A stretch of 64,000 bases of DNA, taken from contig NC_134771.1 in assembly GCF_050436995.1 (NCBI RefSeq), positions 1,963,501-2,027,500 on the forward strand. The letters are read 5' to 3'. Below are positions 56,201-58,647 of the stretch, piece after piece; positions within the stretch are counted from its first letter, which is position 1; every line of letters begins with the position of its first letter. Below the pieces are notes generated by a model. That model ran no database searches. It was given only the letters and a program-made list of their open reading frames with translations, and was not told the DNA's origin. The position numbers were made by a program, and so were the translations under genes. The stretch is from Anticarsia gemmatalis. Its lineage: Eukaryota; Arthropoda; Insecta; Lepidoptera; Erebidae.

Positions 56201-56836
56201 GCAGCCGCCTTGCAAGGTATTACATATATTATATTACGGAGTAGTCTCCAGAACAAACAGAATGTTTTTGATGTAAAAAGAAAACTCTCGCGTTTTGCCT
56301 CGCAAGACTTTTACAAATATAAAAACAAAGGACATCAAGTATAAACTCAAAAGACATTTGTTTGTTCCGTATAAGAATCAAACCTACGACCCCGCATTTA
56401 GCATTAGTAGTATGTACCTCTACTACACCGCTGTCGTATTGTGCTCTACATTAGACCTTGAATCAGAATGAAAAAAGCTGAACCTACCACAATCATTTAC
56501 TTAGTTACTTATAGTCTTCCCAAATCGAGCGTGTGTGTTTCTTAAGCATGTGAACGACGCGAGTGAACGACGTATTGGCGTGGCAAAGTCGCGTGTGCGG
56601 GCGATGCATATACATGTACTATGCTTGTCAAAGTCCCGCGACGCAAGAGTGACGTCTATTTGGGAGCTTTCTTTAAAATAAATGTAGATTTAAAGCCAAG
56701 ACCTTACGCTCTTTTTCCTTTGATCATTATTTTTTTTTTTCAGATAACAATAACACACAAGAACCAAGTACCAATGCTAATGGGACCAGCCCCGGAGAAG
56801 GGTCGTGGATTCTTCAAACTTTTCACACACTGCTAA
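2136..56836 (+). CDS. Dgk: Diacylglycerol kinase, type I (EF-hand/C1), 5'-partial, 22 exons
   Basis: The product phosphorylates diacylglycerol to phosphatidic acid at membranes, ending DAG signalling; type I enzymes respond to Ca2+. Joined exons 2136-2203, 42908-42981, 44596-44707, 45060-45174, 46481-46645, 47127-47249, 47582-47706, 48151-48227, 48746-48906, 49281-49394, 49798-49889, 50574-50714, 51283-51541, 52438-52524, 52601-52691, 53091-53217, 53597-53689, 54574-54729, 55333-55477, 55735-55803, 56104-56216 and 56744-56836 make one open frame of 865 residues, all with AG/GT borders. Counting from the first whole codon: recoverin-homology region about 1-60; EF loops 225-236 and 270-281; C1 domains about 308-357 and 373-421; catalytic domain from about 500 with GGDGTVGW (558-565) and GTGNDLAR (587-594); accessory domain to the C-terminus. 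The domain order matches animal DGK alpha/beta/gamma and Drosophila Dgk. The protein is longer than the mammalian forms (roughly 730-800 aa) because of a Ser-rich linker (85-180) and a linker after C1-2 (422-500). The start codon is outside the window or unrecognised. Confidence 0.96.
2640..2830 (+). mobile_element. Helitron-like, short non-autonomous
   Basis: It begins TC, ends CTAG between A and T, and has a hairpin-like 3' end. Same family as 5281-5485. Confidence 0.65.
3531..4620. repeat. Tandem triplication, 383-390 bp unit containing a SINE
   Basis: The unit starts GTGACGTCACGATCCTCAGA at 3531 and 3921, and as a variant at 4304. Each unit is about 185 bases of a unique block followed by a reverse tRNA-SINE family 1 copy (3716-3914, 4106-4300, 4456-4620). 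The third SINE is truncated. The SINE inserted before the duplications. Confidence 0.85.
5281..5485 (-). mobile_element. Helitron-like, short non-autonomous
   Basis: The reverse strand begins TCTTTATATATG and ends CTAG. The internal segment GAACACACACAAAAATTTCA is shared with the right part of 40801-41122. It abuts a second reverse Helitron 3' end (5486-about 5700). Confidence 0.7.
5486..5700 (-). mobile_element. Helitron-like 3' part
   Basis: It starts (reverse end) with CTAGCTTTTGCCAGCGACTT, a CTAG terminus with a GCGACTTCGTCCGC hairpin region as in 31945-32159. The 5' end is not clear. Confidence 0.5.
5865..6078 (-). mobile_element. tRNA-derived SINE, third type
   Basis: The reverse strand shows a tRNA-like A box (GTGGCGCGGTCGGTAGTG) and B box (GGGTTTGAAACC). 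The head lies at the right end. It is not a functional tRNA gene because no complete cloverleaf or anticodon arm is apparent. Confidence 0.6.
6590..6890 (+). mobile_element. 5S-derived SINE family A copy
   Basis: This matches the 584-935 element in reverse orientation. The 5S-like head is shortened and diverged. Confidence 0.75.
8784..8922. promoter_or_regulatory. Two CRE sites
   Basis: TGACGTCA at 8784-8791 and 8915-8922 with a GACGTCA half between them (about 8814). Another TGACGTCA is at 5201-5208. They are full CREB/ATF consensus sites, but their function here is unknown. Confidence 0.3.
9252..9410. mobile_element. MITE, CGATTCTCTAC family
   Basis: It begins CTCGATTCTCTACTACTATC and contains GCGCCTCTACCGGGC and CAGTACATTTTAAATGTCAA. 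Shared with 44046-44167 and several copies after the DGK gene. The right terminal repeat is decayed. Confidence 0.65.
9628..9841. mobile_element. mariner-like MITE
   Basis: Same family as 1855-2065, with long inverted ends and TA flanks (9626-9627, 9842-9843). Confidence 0.85.
10401..10615. repeat. Tandem duplication, 110 bp period
   Basis: The block starting CACAAACGTCCTTTAACTTA occurs at 10401 and 10511 with small differences, including a 4-6 base deletion and several substitutions. Confidence 0.85.
11761..11865 (+). mobile_element. tRNA-SINE family 1, internally deleted
   Basis: The tRNA-like head (TGCCTCCGTGGCGCAGTAG) is joined directly to the 3' body (TTGTAAAAGTCCCCGC). Confidence 0.75.
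12421..12635 (+). mobile_element. 5S-derived SINE family A copy, 5'-truncated
   Basis: It has the family A body and tail without the 5S-like head. A short tRNA-SINE fragment (about 12372-12417) lies directly before it. Confidence 0.7.
12948..13201 (+). mobile_element. Helitron (main family), complete
   Basis: It begins TCTATACTAATATTA and ends GGGTCAGCTAG, inserted between A and T, with the 3' hairpin CGCAAGCGAAGTTGCG just before the end. No target duplication. A (GTTT)n run lies near the 5' end. Confidence 0.85.
14580..14692. repeat. Pyrimidine-rich degenerate repeat
   Basis: Repeated CCTTCCAAA and CTCCCTTTCC words over about 110 bases, almost purely C/T with A spacers. Confidence 0.7.
15298..15720. 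repeat. Fold-back element with 69 bp arms and three inner hairpins
   Basis: The arms 15298-15366 and 15652-15720 pair with only a few mismatches. Inside are a GGAGCCCCGCTTCGCGGGGCTCC hairpin (15421-15443), a GTGGTTA/TAACCAC hairpin (about 15453-15474) and a GGGTAGGTTAGGTTAG palindrome (15487-15522). No ORF. Confidence 0.85.
16967..17033. repeat. Imperfect 30 bp hairpin, miRNA-precursor sized
   Basis: The arms 16967-16996 and 17004-17033 pair with two mismatches around a 7-base loop. I infer a hairpin only; no seed of a known miRNA was recognised. Confidence 0.6.
17300..17532 (+). mobile_element. Helitron (main family)
   Basis: Same termini and 3' hairpin as 12948-13201, with a small deletion near the 5' end. 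Confidence 0.85.
18178..18722. repeat. Long inverted repeat, 201 bp arms
   Basis: The arms 18178-18378 and 18522-18722 are perfect over about 183 bases, with two mismatches in the inner part. The spacer is 143 bases. No transposase is visible. In the DGK pre-mRNA it would form a long double-stranded stem. Confidence 0.9.
20372..20535 (-). mobile_element. Helitron-like fragment
   Basis: A CTAG end followed by a block with GTTCAGTATTTTCTGAG, like the conserved inner part of other copies. Further short Helitron-like ends occur near 8198, 14120, 25205-25578, 38195 and 42510. Confidence 0.45.
20575..20735 (-). mobile_element. 5S-like SINE family B, degraded copy
   Basis: It contains CCTTTGACGTGGTTTAAC and TTGCTTAACCCA blocks in the same order as 29020-29225, but much diverged. 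Confidence 0.5.
21847..22254 (+). CDS. Candidate small intronic gene, unknown product
   Basis: A 135-codon frame from an ATG at 21847; the frame is open further up, to another ATG at 21781. Residues MKQITMFVIAVFAIKGSHILYAG look like a signal peptide or single membrane segment. The stop at 22252-22254 is followed 17 bases later by AATAAA (22271-22276). A TATATAAAT stands at 21300-21308, too far for certainty. I recognise no family. A 105-codon frame overlaps on the minus strand. It may equally be a chance ORF in AT-rich intron. Confidence 0.3.
   Translation: MKQITMFVIAVFAIKGSHILYAGNNYGDKSEVPIERTGFGWVPEQLSFGIYLQFNLQSFFVFRLVFFTSIFRVEDNLIEEIFSWIDMIGVQRTMQKNVWAVSHPINRHGTSFNIVITSHEKSVPIFSSEFNGVFF
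22444..22725 (-). pseudogene. Fragment of SWIM-finger-like protein, probably transposon-linked
   Basis: The frame reads LPRYNIREDNVWLIRGRIQ, SRHVRSRVYYCYILI and IEQWYCTCLTGAR, which resembles the segment before and at the SWIM zinc-finger (CxC...) of a multi-copy family of uncharacterised invertebrate proteins that I recall as repeat-like. After GAR the expected VGxCxH pattern is broken, so the finger is incomplete. The first codon is TTG, not ATG. It is probably a dead fragment. Confidence 0.4.
24102..24315. mobile_element. mariner-like MITE
   Basis: Third copy of the family, TA flank on the left. The flanking unique sequence (TAAATCCCTGCAAGTGCA and following) is repeated on both sides (about 23898-24020 and 24319-24430), so the insertion lies within a local duplication. 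Confidence 0.8.
24572..24925 (-). mobile_element. 5S-derived SINE family A copy
   Basis: Near full length and closely similar to 584-935, including the 5S-like head. A 94-codon open frame on the opposite strand is incidental. Confidence 0.8.
25806..26007 (-). mobile_element. tRNA-SINE family 1, full length
   Basis: A complete reverse copy with both promoter boxes and the GGGAGATGTCTTTTTAAA-type end. Confidence 0.85.
26925..27245 (+). mobile_element. 5S-derived SINE family A copy
   Basis: The 5S-like head (TCAGGTTAAGC, then GGATGGGTTACC) and the full family A body are present in sense orientation. Confidence 0.8.
27425..27464. repeat. Perfect 18 bp palindrome with 4-base loop
   Basis: The arms CGACACGGTATTGTTAAG and its exact complement flank TTAC. 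It is isolated, with no larger element seen around it. Confidence 0.85.
29020..29225 (-). mobile_element. 5S-like SINE family B copy
   Basis: On the reverse strand it has GGTTAAGCAACCG and GATGGGTGACCGC, like the 5S promoter region, followed by the same body and GAAGAAG tail as at 52840-53062. Confidence 0.7.
29358..29411. repeat. Minisatellite, CCCCACTTTA-like unit
   Basis: About five copies of a 10-11 base CCCCACTTTA-type unit. A separate CCCATAG/CCCCTAG run lies at about 29905-29945. Confidence 0.75.
30462..30719 (-). repeat. 3' LTR of the minus-strand element
   Basis: TG...CA ended, 258 bases. It contains TATATATATT about mid-way and an inner GGGGTCACCAATGTGG segment that repeats the primer-binding junction. 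Confidence 0.85.
30989..31651 (-). CDS. Open frame inside the LTR element, unknown product
   Basis: This 220-codon frame starts almost at the primer-binding-like site and runs through most of the interior. I recognise no gag, protease, RT or integrase motif. The C-terminal part contains a repeated basic segment (EKDRRKGSRKMVAEKVRK), encoded by short near-repeats of CGCGATCCTTTTC type at about 31079-31135. It may be a gag remnant or a chance frame. A 132-codon frame overlaps on the other strand. Confidence 0.35.
   Translation of the reverse strand: MVTPYNENATFSNVASTHVHMASEQEIAHVQRGNSQQIANSIMDTQTSSTIIEDTIFRSSRMWQRRTRAWLATTKIATCDTWQPACRNMESSRAMTKSNTATWAAYTRISWRGVRHYAACSEDGRRRGTGGGTLWNSARVEATHHTWKRGWIPLSVGWCTLSYLSTAQLCEKRGIRSPKKIAEKDRRKGSRKMVAEKVRKIFCLVFVYNIQYVFFKNRFS
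31652..31909 (-). repeat. 5' LTR of the minus-strand element
   Basis: Same sequence as 30462-30719. The primer-binding-like site lies directly inside it at about 31638-31651. Confidence 0.85.
31945..32159 (+). mobile_element. Helitron-like, second family
   Basis: It begins TCCATACTAATATTATAAAT and ends AAAAGCTAG before T, with a GCGGACGAAGTCGC hairpin. It contains a (CTGT)n run. Confidence 0.75.
33894..33990 (+). repeat. (CATA)n joined to an ATCACGC repeat element
   Basis: A CATA run at 33894-33919 is followed by CAATCACGCTTTTTCCCAAA. The same joint element, continuing to a GACCGCCGGTTACGAGTA-like end, occurs at 18010-18095, 26770-26895, 27975-28045, 42650-42805 and 45215-45370, and reversed at 63205-63360. 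Confidence 0.75.
34535..34790 (-). mobile_element. Two degraded tRNA-SINE family 1 fragments in tandem
   Basis: Two 3' parts at about 34540-34605 and 34660-34785, both preceded by the same flank (GTCGTAAGTCAAAG), so this is a local duplication of a SINE plus flank. The second copy keeps a decayed tRNA-like head. Confidence 0.65.
34857..35165 (+). mobile_element. tRNA-derived SINE (family 2), diverged copy
   Basis: It begins ACTGCACGTTTAGCGTAGTGG (A box) and shares a long body with 35621-35913, ending in a TTTATTTATATATTTATT tail. Confidence 0.75.
35343..35437. mobile_element. Palindromic MITE, GTTTCTGAGTACATTTA family
   Basis: Inverted arms around GCGGTAGTTTATCTATTCAA. The right end is AATGTACTCAGAAACCGGGG. 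Related to 59189-59308. Confidence 0.6.
35569..35582. promoter_or_regulatory. X-box (RFX-type) palindrome
   Basis: GTTGCTATGGCAAC fits the RFX/DAF-19 X-box consensus. Sequence match only. Confidence 0.4.
35621..35913 (+). mobile_element. tRNA-derived SINE (family 2)
   Basis: It has A box TGGCGCAGTGG, B box GGGCTCGAATCC, a body shared with 34857-35165 and a (TTTA)n tail at about 35883-35910. Confidence 0.8.
35990..37494 (+). mobile_element. 5'-truncated non-LTR retrotransposon (LINE)
   Basis: It contains the second half of a reverse transcriptase and a 3' UTR ending in an A-run at about 37484-37494. The endonuclease and ORF1 are missing, as in normal 5'-truncated insertions. The 3' UTR has a short stem (CCAACAAACTGGTTGACAGTTTGG, about 37411-37434). 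The insertion lies 80 bases after a SINE family 2 tail. Confidence 0.85.
36002..37207 (+). pseudogene. Reverse transcriptase fragment (Jockey/CR1-like LINE)
   Basis: One continuous frame with two in-frame stops (TAG 36065-36067, TAA 36839-36841). It reads GRSTATALAEFTDYV, then LFIDYKKAFDTLEHD (first catalytic Asp region), GVPTGSVFGP (usually GVPQGSVLGP), the catalytic YADDM, LNFTKTK, KYLGLTVDSNLNWKTH, and a C-terminal tail to 37204. The motifs fit the Jockey/CR1 group of LINEs. No frameshift is needed. Confidence 0.85.
39204..39238. promoter_or_regulatory. YY1-like motif plus X-box palindrome
   Basis: CCAAGATGGCCGC (39204-39216) resembles the YY1/Pho core. GGTTGCCTAGCAACC (39224-39238) is a full X-box-type palindrome. 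Confidence 0.45.
39575..39775 (+). mobile_element. Interspersed repeat, TGCTGGGCAAGGG family, truncated
   Basis: Left and middle blocks are present; the right end is lost. Diverged. Confidence 0.6.
40101..40308 (+). mobile_element. tRNA-SINE family 1, full length
   Basis: A forward copy with head GACTGCCTCCGTGGCGCAGT and tail GTGCGGGAGTTGTC followed by an A-rich run. Confidence 0.85.
40801..41122 (-). mobile_element. Chimeric Helitron-like element
   Basis: The left 200 bases carry a CTAG end with a GGCAAACGTTGTTTTGCC hairpin. The right 120 bases match the family of 5281-5485. The joint near 41000 suggests two elements fused by template switching or nesting. Confidence 0.65.
41157..41185. 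promoter_or_regulatory. YY1-like motif plus X-box palindrome
   Basis: AACATGGCGGCC directly followed by GTTGCCTAGCAAC (41171-41183). Same arrangement as at 39204-39238, with shorter spacing. Confidence 0.45.
41491..41760 (-). mobile_element. Helitron (main family), complete
   Basis: The reverse copy runs from TCTATACTAATATTATAAAG to CTAG, with a (CAAA)n run at about 41698-41731. Confidence 0.85.
42006..42278 (+). mobile_element. Interspersed repeat, TGCTGGGCAAGGG family, near full
   Basis: The longest copy besides 1585-1853, with the same left and right ends (GAGTTCGAACCTACAACCAC near the right end). Confidence 0.7.
42415..42431. promoter_or_regulatory. X-box (RFX-type) palindrome upstream of DGK exon 2
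   Basis: CGTTGCCATGGCAACCG is a perfect palindromic X-box, 480 bases before exon 2. Confidence 0.45.
42650..42805 (+). mobile_element. Interspersed repeat, ATCACGCC / ACCGCCGG family
   Basis: A near-complete copy: ATCACGCCTTTTTCCC, GGTAGGCAGAGAC, AGAACGCCACTTGGTACGAT and CATACAGGACCGCCGGTTAC. Shared with at least six other places in the window. Class unknown. Confidence 0.65.
42908..42981 (+). CDS. Dgk: DGK window exon 2: recoverin-homology region
   Basis: The acceptor is TTACAG and the donor is GTAAGA. It encodes residues 23-46 plus two bases of a split Arg codon. The motif DIDYEGFRWFLDTFLEV is the conserved core of the type I recoverin-homology domain. It ends the 40.7 kb intron. Confidence 0.94.
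43080..43612 (-). mobile_element. Cluster of three tRNA-SINE family 1 pieces
   Basis: Partial reverse copies at 43080-43193 and 43323-43412, and a nearly full one at 43414-43612. All lie in the intron after DGK exon 2. The flank at about 43225-43290 is repeated at 43640-43705, so part of this cluster is a local duplication. Confidence 0.75.
44046..44167. mobile_element. MITE, CGATTCTCTAC family
   Basis: GATTCTCTACTACTATTGAC on the left and TGTAGAGAATTGCGCTAC on the right form the inverted ends. Internally deleted. In the intron before DGK exon 3. Confidence 0.7.
44596..44707 (+). CDS. Dgk: DGK window exon 3: end of recoverin-homology region
   Basis: The acceptor is TTCCAG and the donor is GTAACA. 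It completes Arg47, then HLFLSFVRRD, the usual end of the recoverin-homology region, followed by an Ala-rich stretch to residue 84. It ends in phase 0. Confidence 0.93.
45060..45174 (+). CDS. Dgk: DGK window exon 4: linker
   Basis: The acceptor is TTACAG and the donor is GTGAGA. It encodes residues 85-122 plus one base. It is a polar linker with a short helical stretch (LAERLQQLG) and a Ser/Asp/Gly-rich end. No known domain is visible; it joins the recoverin-homology region to the EF-hand part. Confidence 0.85.
45215..45370 (+). mobile_element. Interspersed repeat, ATCACGCC / ACCGCCGG family
   Basis: A copy in the intron right after DGK exon 4, ending with CATACAGGACCGCCGGATAC. Confidence 0.65.
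45534..45725 (-). mobile_element. tRNA-SINE family 1 copy
   Basis: A reverse copy in the intron between DGK exons 4 and 5, with a diverged B box. Confidence 0.8.
46481..46645 (+). CDS. Dgk: DGK window exon 5: Ser-rich linker
   Basis: The acceptor is TTTCAG and the donor is GTACTA. It encodes residues 123-177 plus one base and is rich in Ser, His and Asn, with a basic-Ser run (SRNSSRKSSNSLR) that looks like a phosphorylation target. Its length of 165 nt is divisible by three and both flanking phases are 1, so skipping it would keep the frame. It could be a cassette exon. Confidence 0.85.
47127..47249 (+). CDS. Dgk: DGK window exon 6: pre-EF-hand helix
   Basis: The acceptor is TGCAG and the donor is GTGAGT. 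It encodes residues 178-218 plus one base, including VSLKDIVCYLSLLEAGRPEDK, the conserved helix before the first EF-hand in type I DGKs. Its length of 123 nt is also divisible by three. Confidence 0.94.
47582..47706 (+). CDS. Dgk: DGK window exon 7: EF-hand 1
   Basis: The acceptor is TTGCAG and the donor is GTGAGT. It encodes residues 219-260. The Ca2+ loop DTDGNGVLDTNE at 225-236 has acidic or polar residues at positions 1, 3 and 5, Gly at 6 and Glu at 12, so it looks able to bind Ca2+. Confidence 0.96.
47797..48020 (+). mobile_element. tRNA-SINE family 1 copy
   Basis: A forward copy in the intron between DGK exons 7 and 8. A short duplication of the ATTTGTGCGATCCCACAA region lies inside it. 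Confidence 0.8.
48151..48227 (+). CDS. Dgk: DGK window exon 8: EF-hand 2
   Basis: The acceptor is TTCCAG and the donor is GTGAGT. It encodes residues 261-285 plus two bases. The second Ca2+ loop DYDADGTVSLDE at 270-281 keeps Asp at positions 1, 3 and 5 and Glu at 12. The WKRGG that follows matches the family. Confidence 0.96.
48746..48906 (+). CDS. Dgk: DGK window exon 9: C1 domain 1, first part
   Basis: The acceptor is TTCAG and the donor is GTAAGT. It encodes residues 286-339 plus one base. PLLVLLGLDTN is the family linker, then the first C1 finger begins with HAW; ligands His308, Cys321, Cys324 and Cys338 are present. Confidence 0.96.
49281..49394 (+). CDS. Dgk: DGK window exon 10: C1 domain 1 end, C1 domain 2 start
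   Basis: The acceptor is TTCCAG and the donor is GTAAAT. It encodes residues 340-377 plus one base. It completes C1-1 with Cys341, His346, Cys349 and Cys357, then starts C1-2 at HHWVEG (373-378). Confidence 0.96.
49798..49889 (+). CDS. Dgk: DGK window exon 11: C1 domain 2
   Basis: The acceptor is TCGCAG and the donor is GTGAGT. It encodes residues 378-408. It carries Cys384, Cys387, Cys402 and Cys405 of the second C1 finger and the family pattern TGLHCRWCH. The spacing from the first His is shorter than in C1-1, as is usual for C1-2 of DGKs. Confidence 0.95.
50043..50174. mobile_element. Fold-back MITE, ACGTGCGAACT family
   Basis: Inverted ends ACTCGGACCATTTTAAACGT and ACGTTCGCAACGGCCTGAGT. 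Related to 58548-58647. Confidence 0.65.
50284..50537 (+). mobile_element. Helitron (main family), complete
   Basis: TC start, CTAG end, 3' hairpin present. It ends 36 bases before DGK exon 12. Confidence 0.85.
50574..50714 (+). CDS. Dgk: DGK window exon 12: C1 domain 2 end and linker
   Basis: The acceptor is TTTTAG and the donor is GTAAAA. It encodes residues 409-455. His410, Cys413 and Cys421 complete C1-2, followed by the conserved LGRHARHILPPTAIRP and a His/Arg-rich end. A Helitron copy ends 36 bases before the exon. Confidence 0.95.
51283..51541 (+). CDS. Dgk: DGK window exon 13: linker and start of catalytic domain
   Basis: The acceptor is TTTCAG and the donor is GTATGC. It encodes residues 456-541 plus one base. 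A charged, probably disordered linker (about 456-495) leads into the catalytic domain with PLLVFINPKSGGRQG (501-515). A Helitron copy starts about 24 bases after the donor. Confidence 0.95.
51566..51810 (-). mobile_element. Helitron (main family) with expanded (CAAA)n
   Basis: A reverse copy starting 24 bases after the DGK exon 13 donor. A (CAAA)n run of about 13 units lies at about 51728-51781, longer than in the other copies. Confidence 0.85.
51811..51961. repeat. Inverted repeat with 41 bp arms
   Basis: The arms 51811-51851 and 51920-51961 pair almost perfectly. The loop contains CGATCGAAACGTCGGGTGAA. It abuts the Helitron end at 51810. Confidence 0.85.
52085..52270 (-). mobile_element. 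5S-derived SINE family A copy, truncated
   Basis: The body of family A lies in a DGK intron between exons 13 and 14. The 5S-like head is missing. Confidence 0.7.
52438..52524 (+). CDS. Dgk: DGK window exon 14: catalytic ATP-binding glycine motif
   Basis: The acceptor is TTTCAG and the donor is GTAAGC. It encodes residues 542-570 plus one base, with FKDVKNYRVICC and the catalytic GGDGTVGW at 558-565, the motif required for ATP use in all DGKs. Confidence 0.97.
52601..52691 (+). CDS. Dgk: DGK window exon 15: GTGNDLAR motif
   Basis: The acceptor is TCACAG and the donor is GTAAGT. It encodes residues 571-600 plus two bases, with VGVIPLGTGNDLARCLRWGGG, the second signature of the catalytic domain. 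Confidence 0.97.
52840..53062 (+). mobile_element. 5S-like SINE family B copy next to DGK exon 16
   Basis: It shares its sequence with 29020-29225 (reverse): a GGTGGCCGC-type head, an ACAGTCGTTAAGCCACGTCAA body and an AAGAAGAAG-type tail. It ends about 30 bases before the exon 16 acceptor. Confidence 0.7.
53091..53217 (+). CDS. Dgk: DGK window exon 16: end of catalytic subdomain
   Basis: The acceptor is TTTAG and the donor is GTAAGT. It encodes residues 601-643, with the conserved VMMDRW, then an Asn/Ser-rich tail. A 5S-derived SINE ends about 30 bases before the exon, and a Helitron end begins about 20 bases after it. Confidence 0.94.
53239..53535 (+). mobile_element. Compound Helitron: extra inverted 3' end plus full copy
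   Basis: 53239-53281 is the 3' terminal piece of the main family in reverse (CTAG, hairpin). It is followed without gap by a full forward copy 53282-53535 (TCTATACTAATATTATAAAG to CTAG). Both outer ends are therefore CTAG 3' ends. Confidence 0.8.
53597..53689 (+). CDS. Dgk: DGK window exon 17: start of accessory domain
   Basis: The acceptor is TTTCAG and the donor is GTGAGT. It encodes residues 644-674, ending in VPYNIINNYFSVGV, the start of the DGK accessory domain. Its length of 93 nt is in phase 0 on both sides. Confidence 0.95.
53803..53996. mobile_element. hAT-type MITE
   Basis: Terminal repeats CAGGGGCTCCCAACC and GGTTGGGAACCACTG, flanked by an 8-base duplication (CTTTAAGC/CTTTAAAC, one mismatch). 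This is typical of hAT elements. It lies in the intron between DGK exons 17 and 18. Confidence 0.85.
54241..54433. repeat. Fold-back element between DGK exons 17 and 18
   Basis: The arms 54241-54324 and 54348-54433 pair with some mismatches (AACTTTGAATCATTTGGGTA against TACCCAAATGATTCAAAGTT-type). A smaller inverted repeat (GGTTACACCCCATA / TATGGGGTGTAACC) lies just before it, 54044-54095. Confidence 0.8.
54574..54729 (+). CDS. Dgk: DGK window exon 18: accessory domain
   Basis: The acceptor is GTCAG and the donor is GTAAAT. It encodes residues 675-726, with DAAICVKFHTERERNPDKF and KNKLWYFEF, both strongly conserved in the DGK accessory domain. Confidence 0.97.
55333..55477 (+). CDS. Dgk: DGK window exon 19: accessory domain
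   Basis: The acceptor is TATAG and the donor is GTAACT. It encodes residues 727-774 plus one base, with LQGVALLNIPYAHGGSNLWG, a highly conserved family segment. Confidence 0.97.
55735..55803 (+). CDS. Dgk: DGK window exon 20: accessory domain
   Basis: The acceptor is TTTCAG and the donor is GTAAAT. It encodes residues 775-797 plus one base, with DKLIEVIGLENCLHMGQVRTG. Confidence 0.96.
56104..56216 (+). CDS. Dgk: DGK window exon 21: accessory domain
   Basis: The acceptor is TGCAG and the donor is GTATTA. It encodes residues 798-835, with RLAQC, the TTKKTFPMQIDGEPWMQPPC signature, and a phase 0 end. Confidence 0.97.
56280..56450 (-). mobile_element. tRNA-SINE family 1, highly diverged
   Basis: It follows the order of the family 1 body (CGCGTTTTGCCTCGCAAGAC, TTTTACAAATATAAAAACAA, TTCCGTATAAGAATCAAACC) with many changes, in the last DGK intron. 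Another 3' fragment lies at about 56620-56680 on the + strand. Confidence 0.5.
56744..56836 (+). CDS. Dgk: DGK window exon 22: C-terminus and stop
   Basis: The acceptor is a long T-tract plus CAG. It encodes residues 836-865, ITITHKNQVPMLMGPAP and a short C-terminal tail ending FTHC, then TAA at 56834-56836. Confidence 0.96.
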   Translation: MTITHKNQVPMLMGPAPEKGRGFFKLFTHC

Positions 56837-57698
56837 CTTCTACTTCTATAAAACAACACTTAGAATATTCTAGAACATTCAAGAAAGAACAACTTACGTC
56901 ACACAACAACCGCGATTTAAAATAATAATAAAGTATGCACCATTTAATTTTGATTGTGCAGAAAAGCAATTTAATTATCGACTTTATATAAAAAATTGAT
57001 CAGCGCCTCTAACGGATGTTTTAAAAACTATTTTCTTCAAGTATCACGATTTTCTATCACTATCGACTATCGACAAATTTTGTATAAAGACCTGTAGCTC
57101 GATTCTCTACTACTATCGACTACCGAAAACCGGCTTGTCATCGAGAATTTTTGTATGACAATCTGATCAGCGCCTCTGACGGGCCTCGTAGGAACTATTT
57201 TGGCAGTACTTTCTTAATGTCAAACTTTCGATACTCGACAATACAGACCGTAGAGAATCGCGCTACTGATCAGTGGTCAGCGCTCCTTGCAGGTCCTGTA
57301 GGAACTAATTTTTAAGTACATTTTAAATAACAAACTTTTGATACTCGATAGTACCTAAAATAGAAAATCGCGCTATTGGACGAGGCATTTTATTATTATT
57401 TTATGACCCGTCTATGTTTGTACTTATTTTCAATGTTAAATGGTGTATAATATACATATATGGTCGTTAATAATTGTTATTAAATCATTTGACCAGTTAT
57501 TCAGTCGGTAGGCCCTCGTTGAAACATGTATAAAGATCTTATGATGCGTCTAGATACGCAATAAATATATAAATAGTCAAAGATGATCTAAATAATTATT
57601 ATATAAAGTTGTGATCTGTTATGTTATGTAAATTTTATTTATTTGTTACTCTATATTTAAGTTTAAGCATACAGGTGGTTCCAAAGCAAAAATAAACT
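56837..57698 (+). other. DGK 3' UTR and poly(A) signals
   Basis: This is untranslated sequence after the DGK stop. The first AATAAA is at 56927-56932, about 90 bases after the stop, and further AATAAA-like signals occur near 57560 and 57690. If the later ones are used, the mature 3' UTR would include the tandem MITE copies from 56990 onward. Confidence 0.6.
56990..57376. mobile_element. Three tandem MITE copies, CGATTCTCTAC family
   Basis: A partial copy (56990-57098), a complete one (57099-57266, ends CGATTCTCTAC and GTAGAGAATCG) and another partial one (57268-57376). All lie in or just after the DGK 3' UTR. Confidence 0.75.
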
Positions 57699-57858
57699 GA
57701 CTCTACCACTATCGACTATCGACAACCGGTTAACTATTGAGAAATTTTGAATGAAAATCTGATCAGCGCCTCTAGCGGGCGTCGTAGGAACTATTTTTGC
57801 AGTACATTTTAAATGTCAATCTCTCGATACTCGTACTGAATGTAGAAAATCGCGCTAC
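57696..57858. mobile_element. MITE, CGATTCTCTAC family
   Basis: A near-complete copy ending GTAGAAAATCGCGCTAC, about 860 bases after the DGK stop. Confidence 0.7.
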
Positions 57859-58547
57859 AGAATGTAGACCCAGTGCAGAGGACTCTCTGTTGACTGTTCT
57901 AACAATATGGCGATCTAAGTGCAATGGCAATTATTTCTGGTCTGCAGGTCTGCAATTCTTACCAACCAGACTTAAAGGTTAGCTACGATGAAAGGTAATT
58001 TGTTCAAGTTGTTTGGCGGCTCCATATTGTCTTAAGTTAAACACTATTAATTTGAAAAATAATGATATATTGAGTACATAACTTACCGATATCTTCTTCA
58101 TTCTTTCACTTTCTACCAAAAGACCGTTATTAAAATGATTGAAAACCTCCTTAATAGAAATAAGGTCTGAAAACGCGCTTTTTAAAGCAGGAATTGAACT
58201 CAAACAAAACTGACGAATATGGATTTGAACTTGAAACATTAGGCTTAAAATACTATCTATATTTATTTTGTACTTTCACAATAAATTTATCATCATTGTT
58301 GAATATACAAGTTCCTAACAATTTTTTATATAAACCTCTTAGAAACACTGGTTTTTGAATACGATACTAAATGAAAAAATACCAATCATAAATACTTGAT
58401 AGTTATAATTATAATGTAACTATCAAACTCCACCGAAAATAATATCTCACAAAGACAACGCGAATCGATTTTAAAATTACCAAAACATCGCAATTAGGTA
58501 AAAAAAAAAAATTGTCATTATTACATTTTTTTTTTTTGAAACTATAC

Positions 58548-58647
58548 TCGAACGATTACAAACGTGCTCACTACGTCATAATCAAAAGAATACTGAGATA
58601 CTCCGATATAATGACATGACGTAGTTCGCACGTTTGTAAAGGCTCGA
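58548..58647. mobile_element. Fold-back MITE, ACGTGCGAACT family
   Basis: Inverted arms ACAAACGTGCTCACTACGTCA and TGACGTAGTTCGCACGTTTGT-like, with a centre shared with 50043-50174 (ATCGGAGTATCTCA in reverse). Confidence 0.65.
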
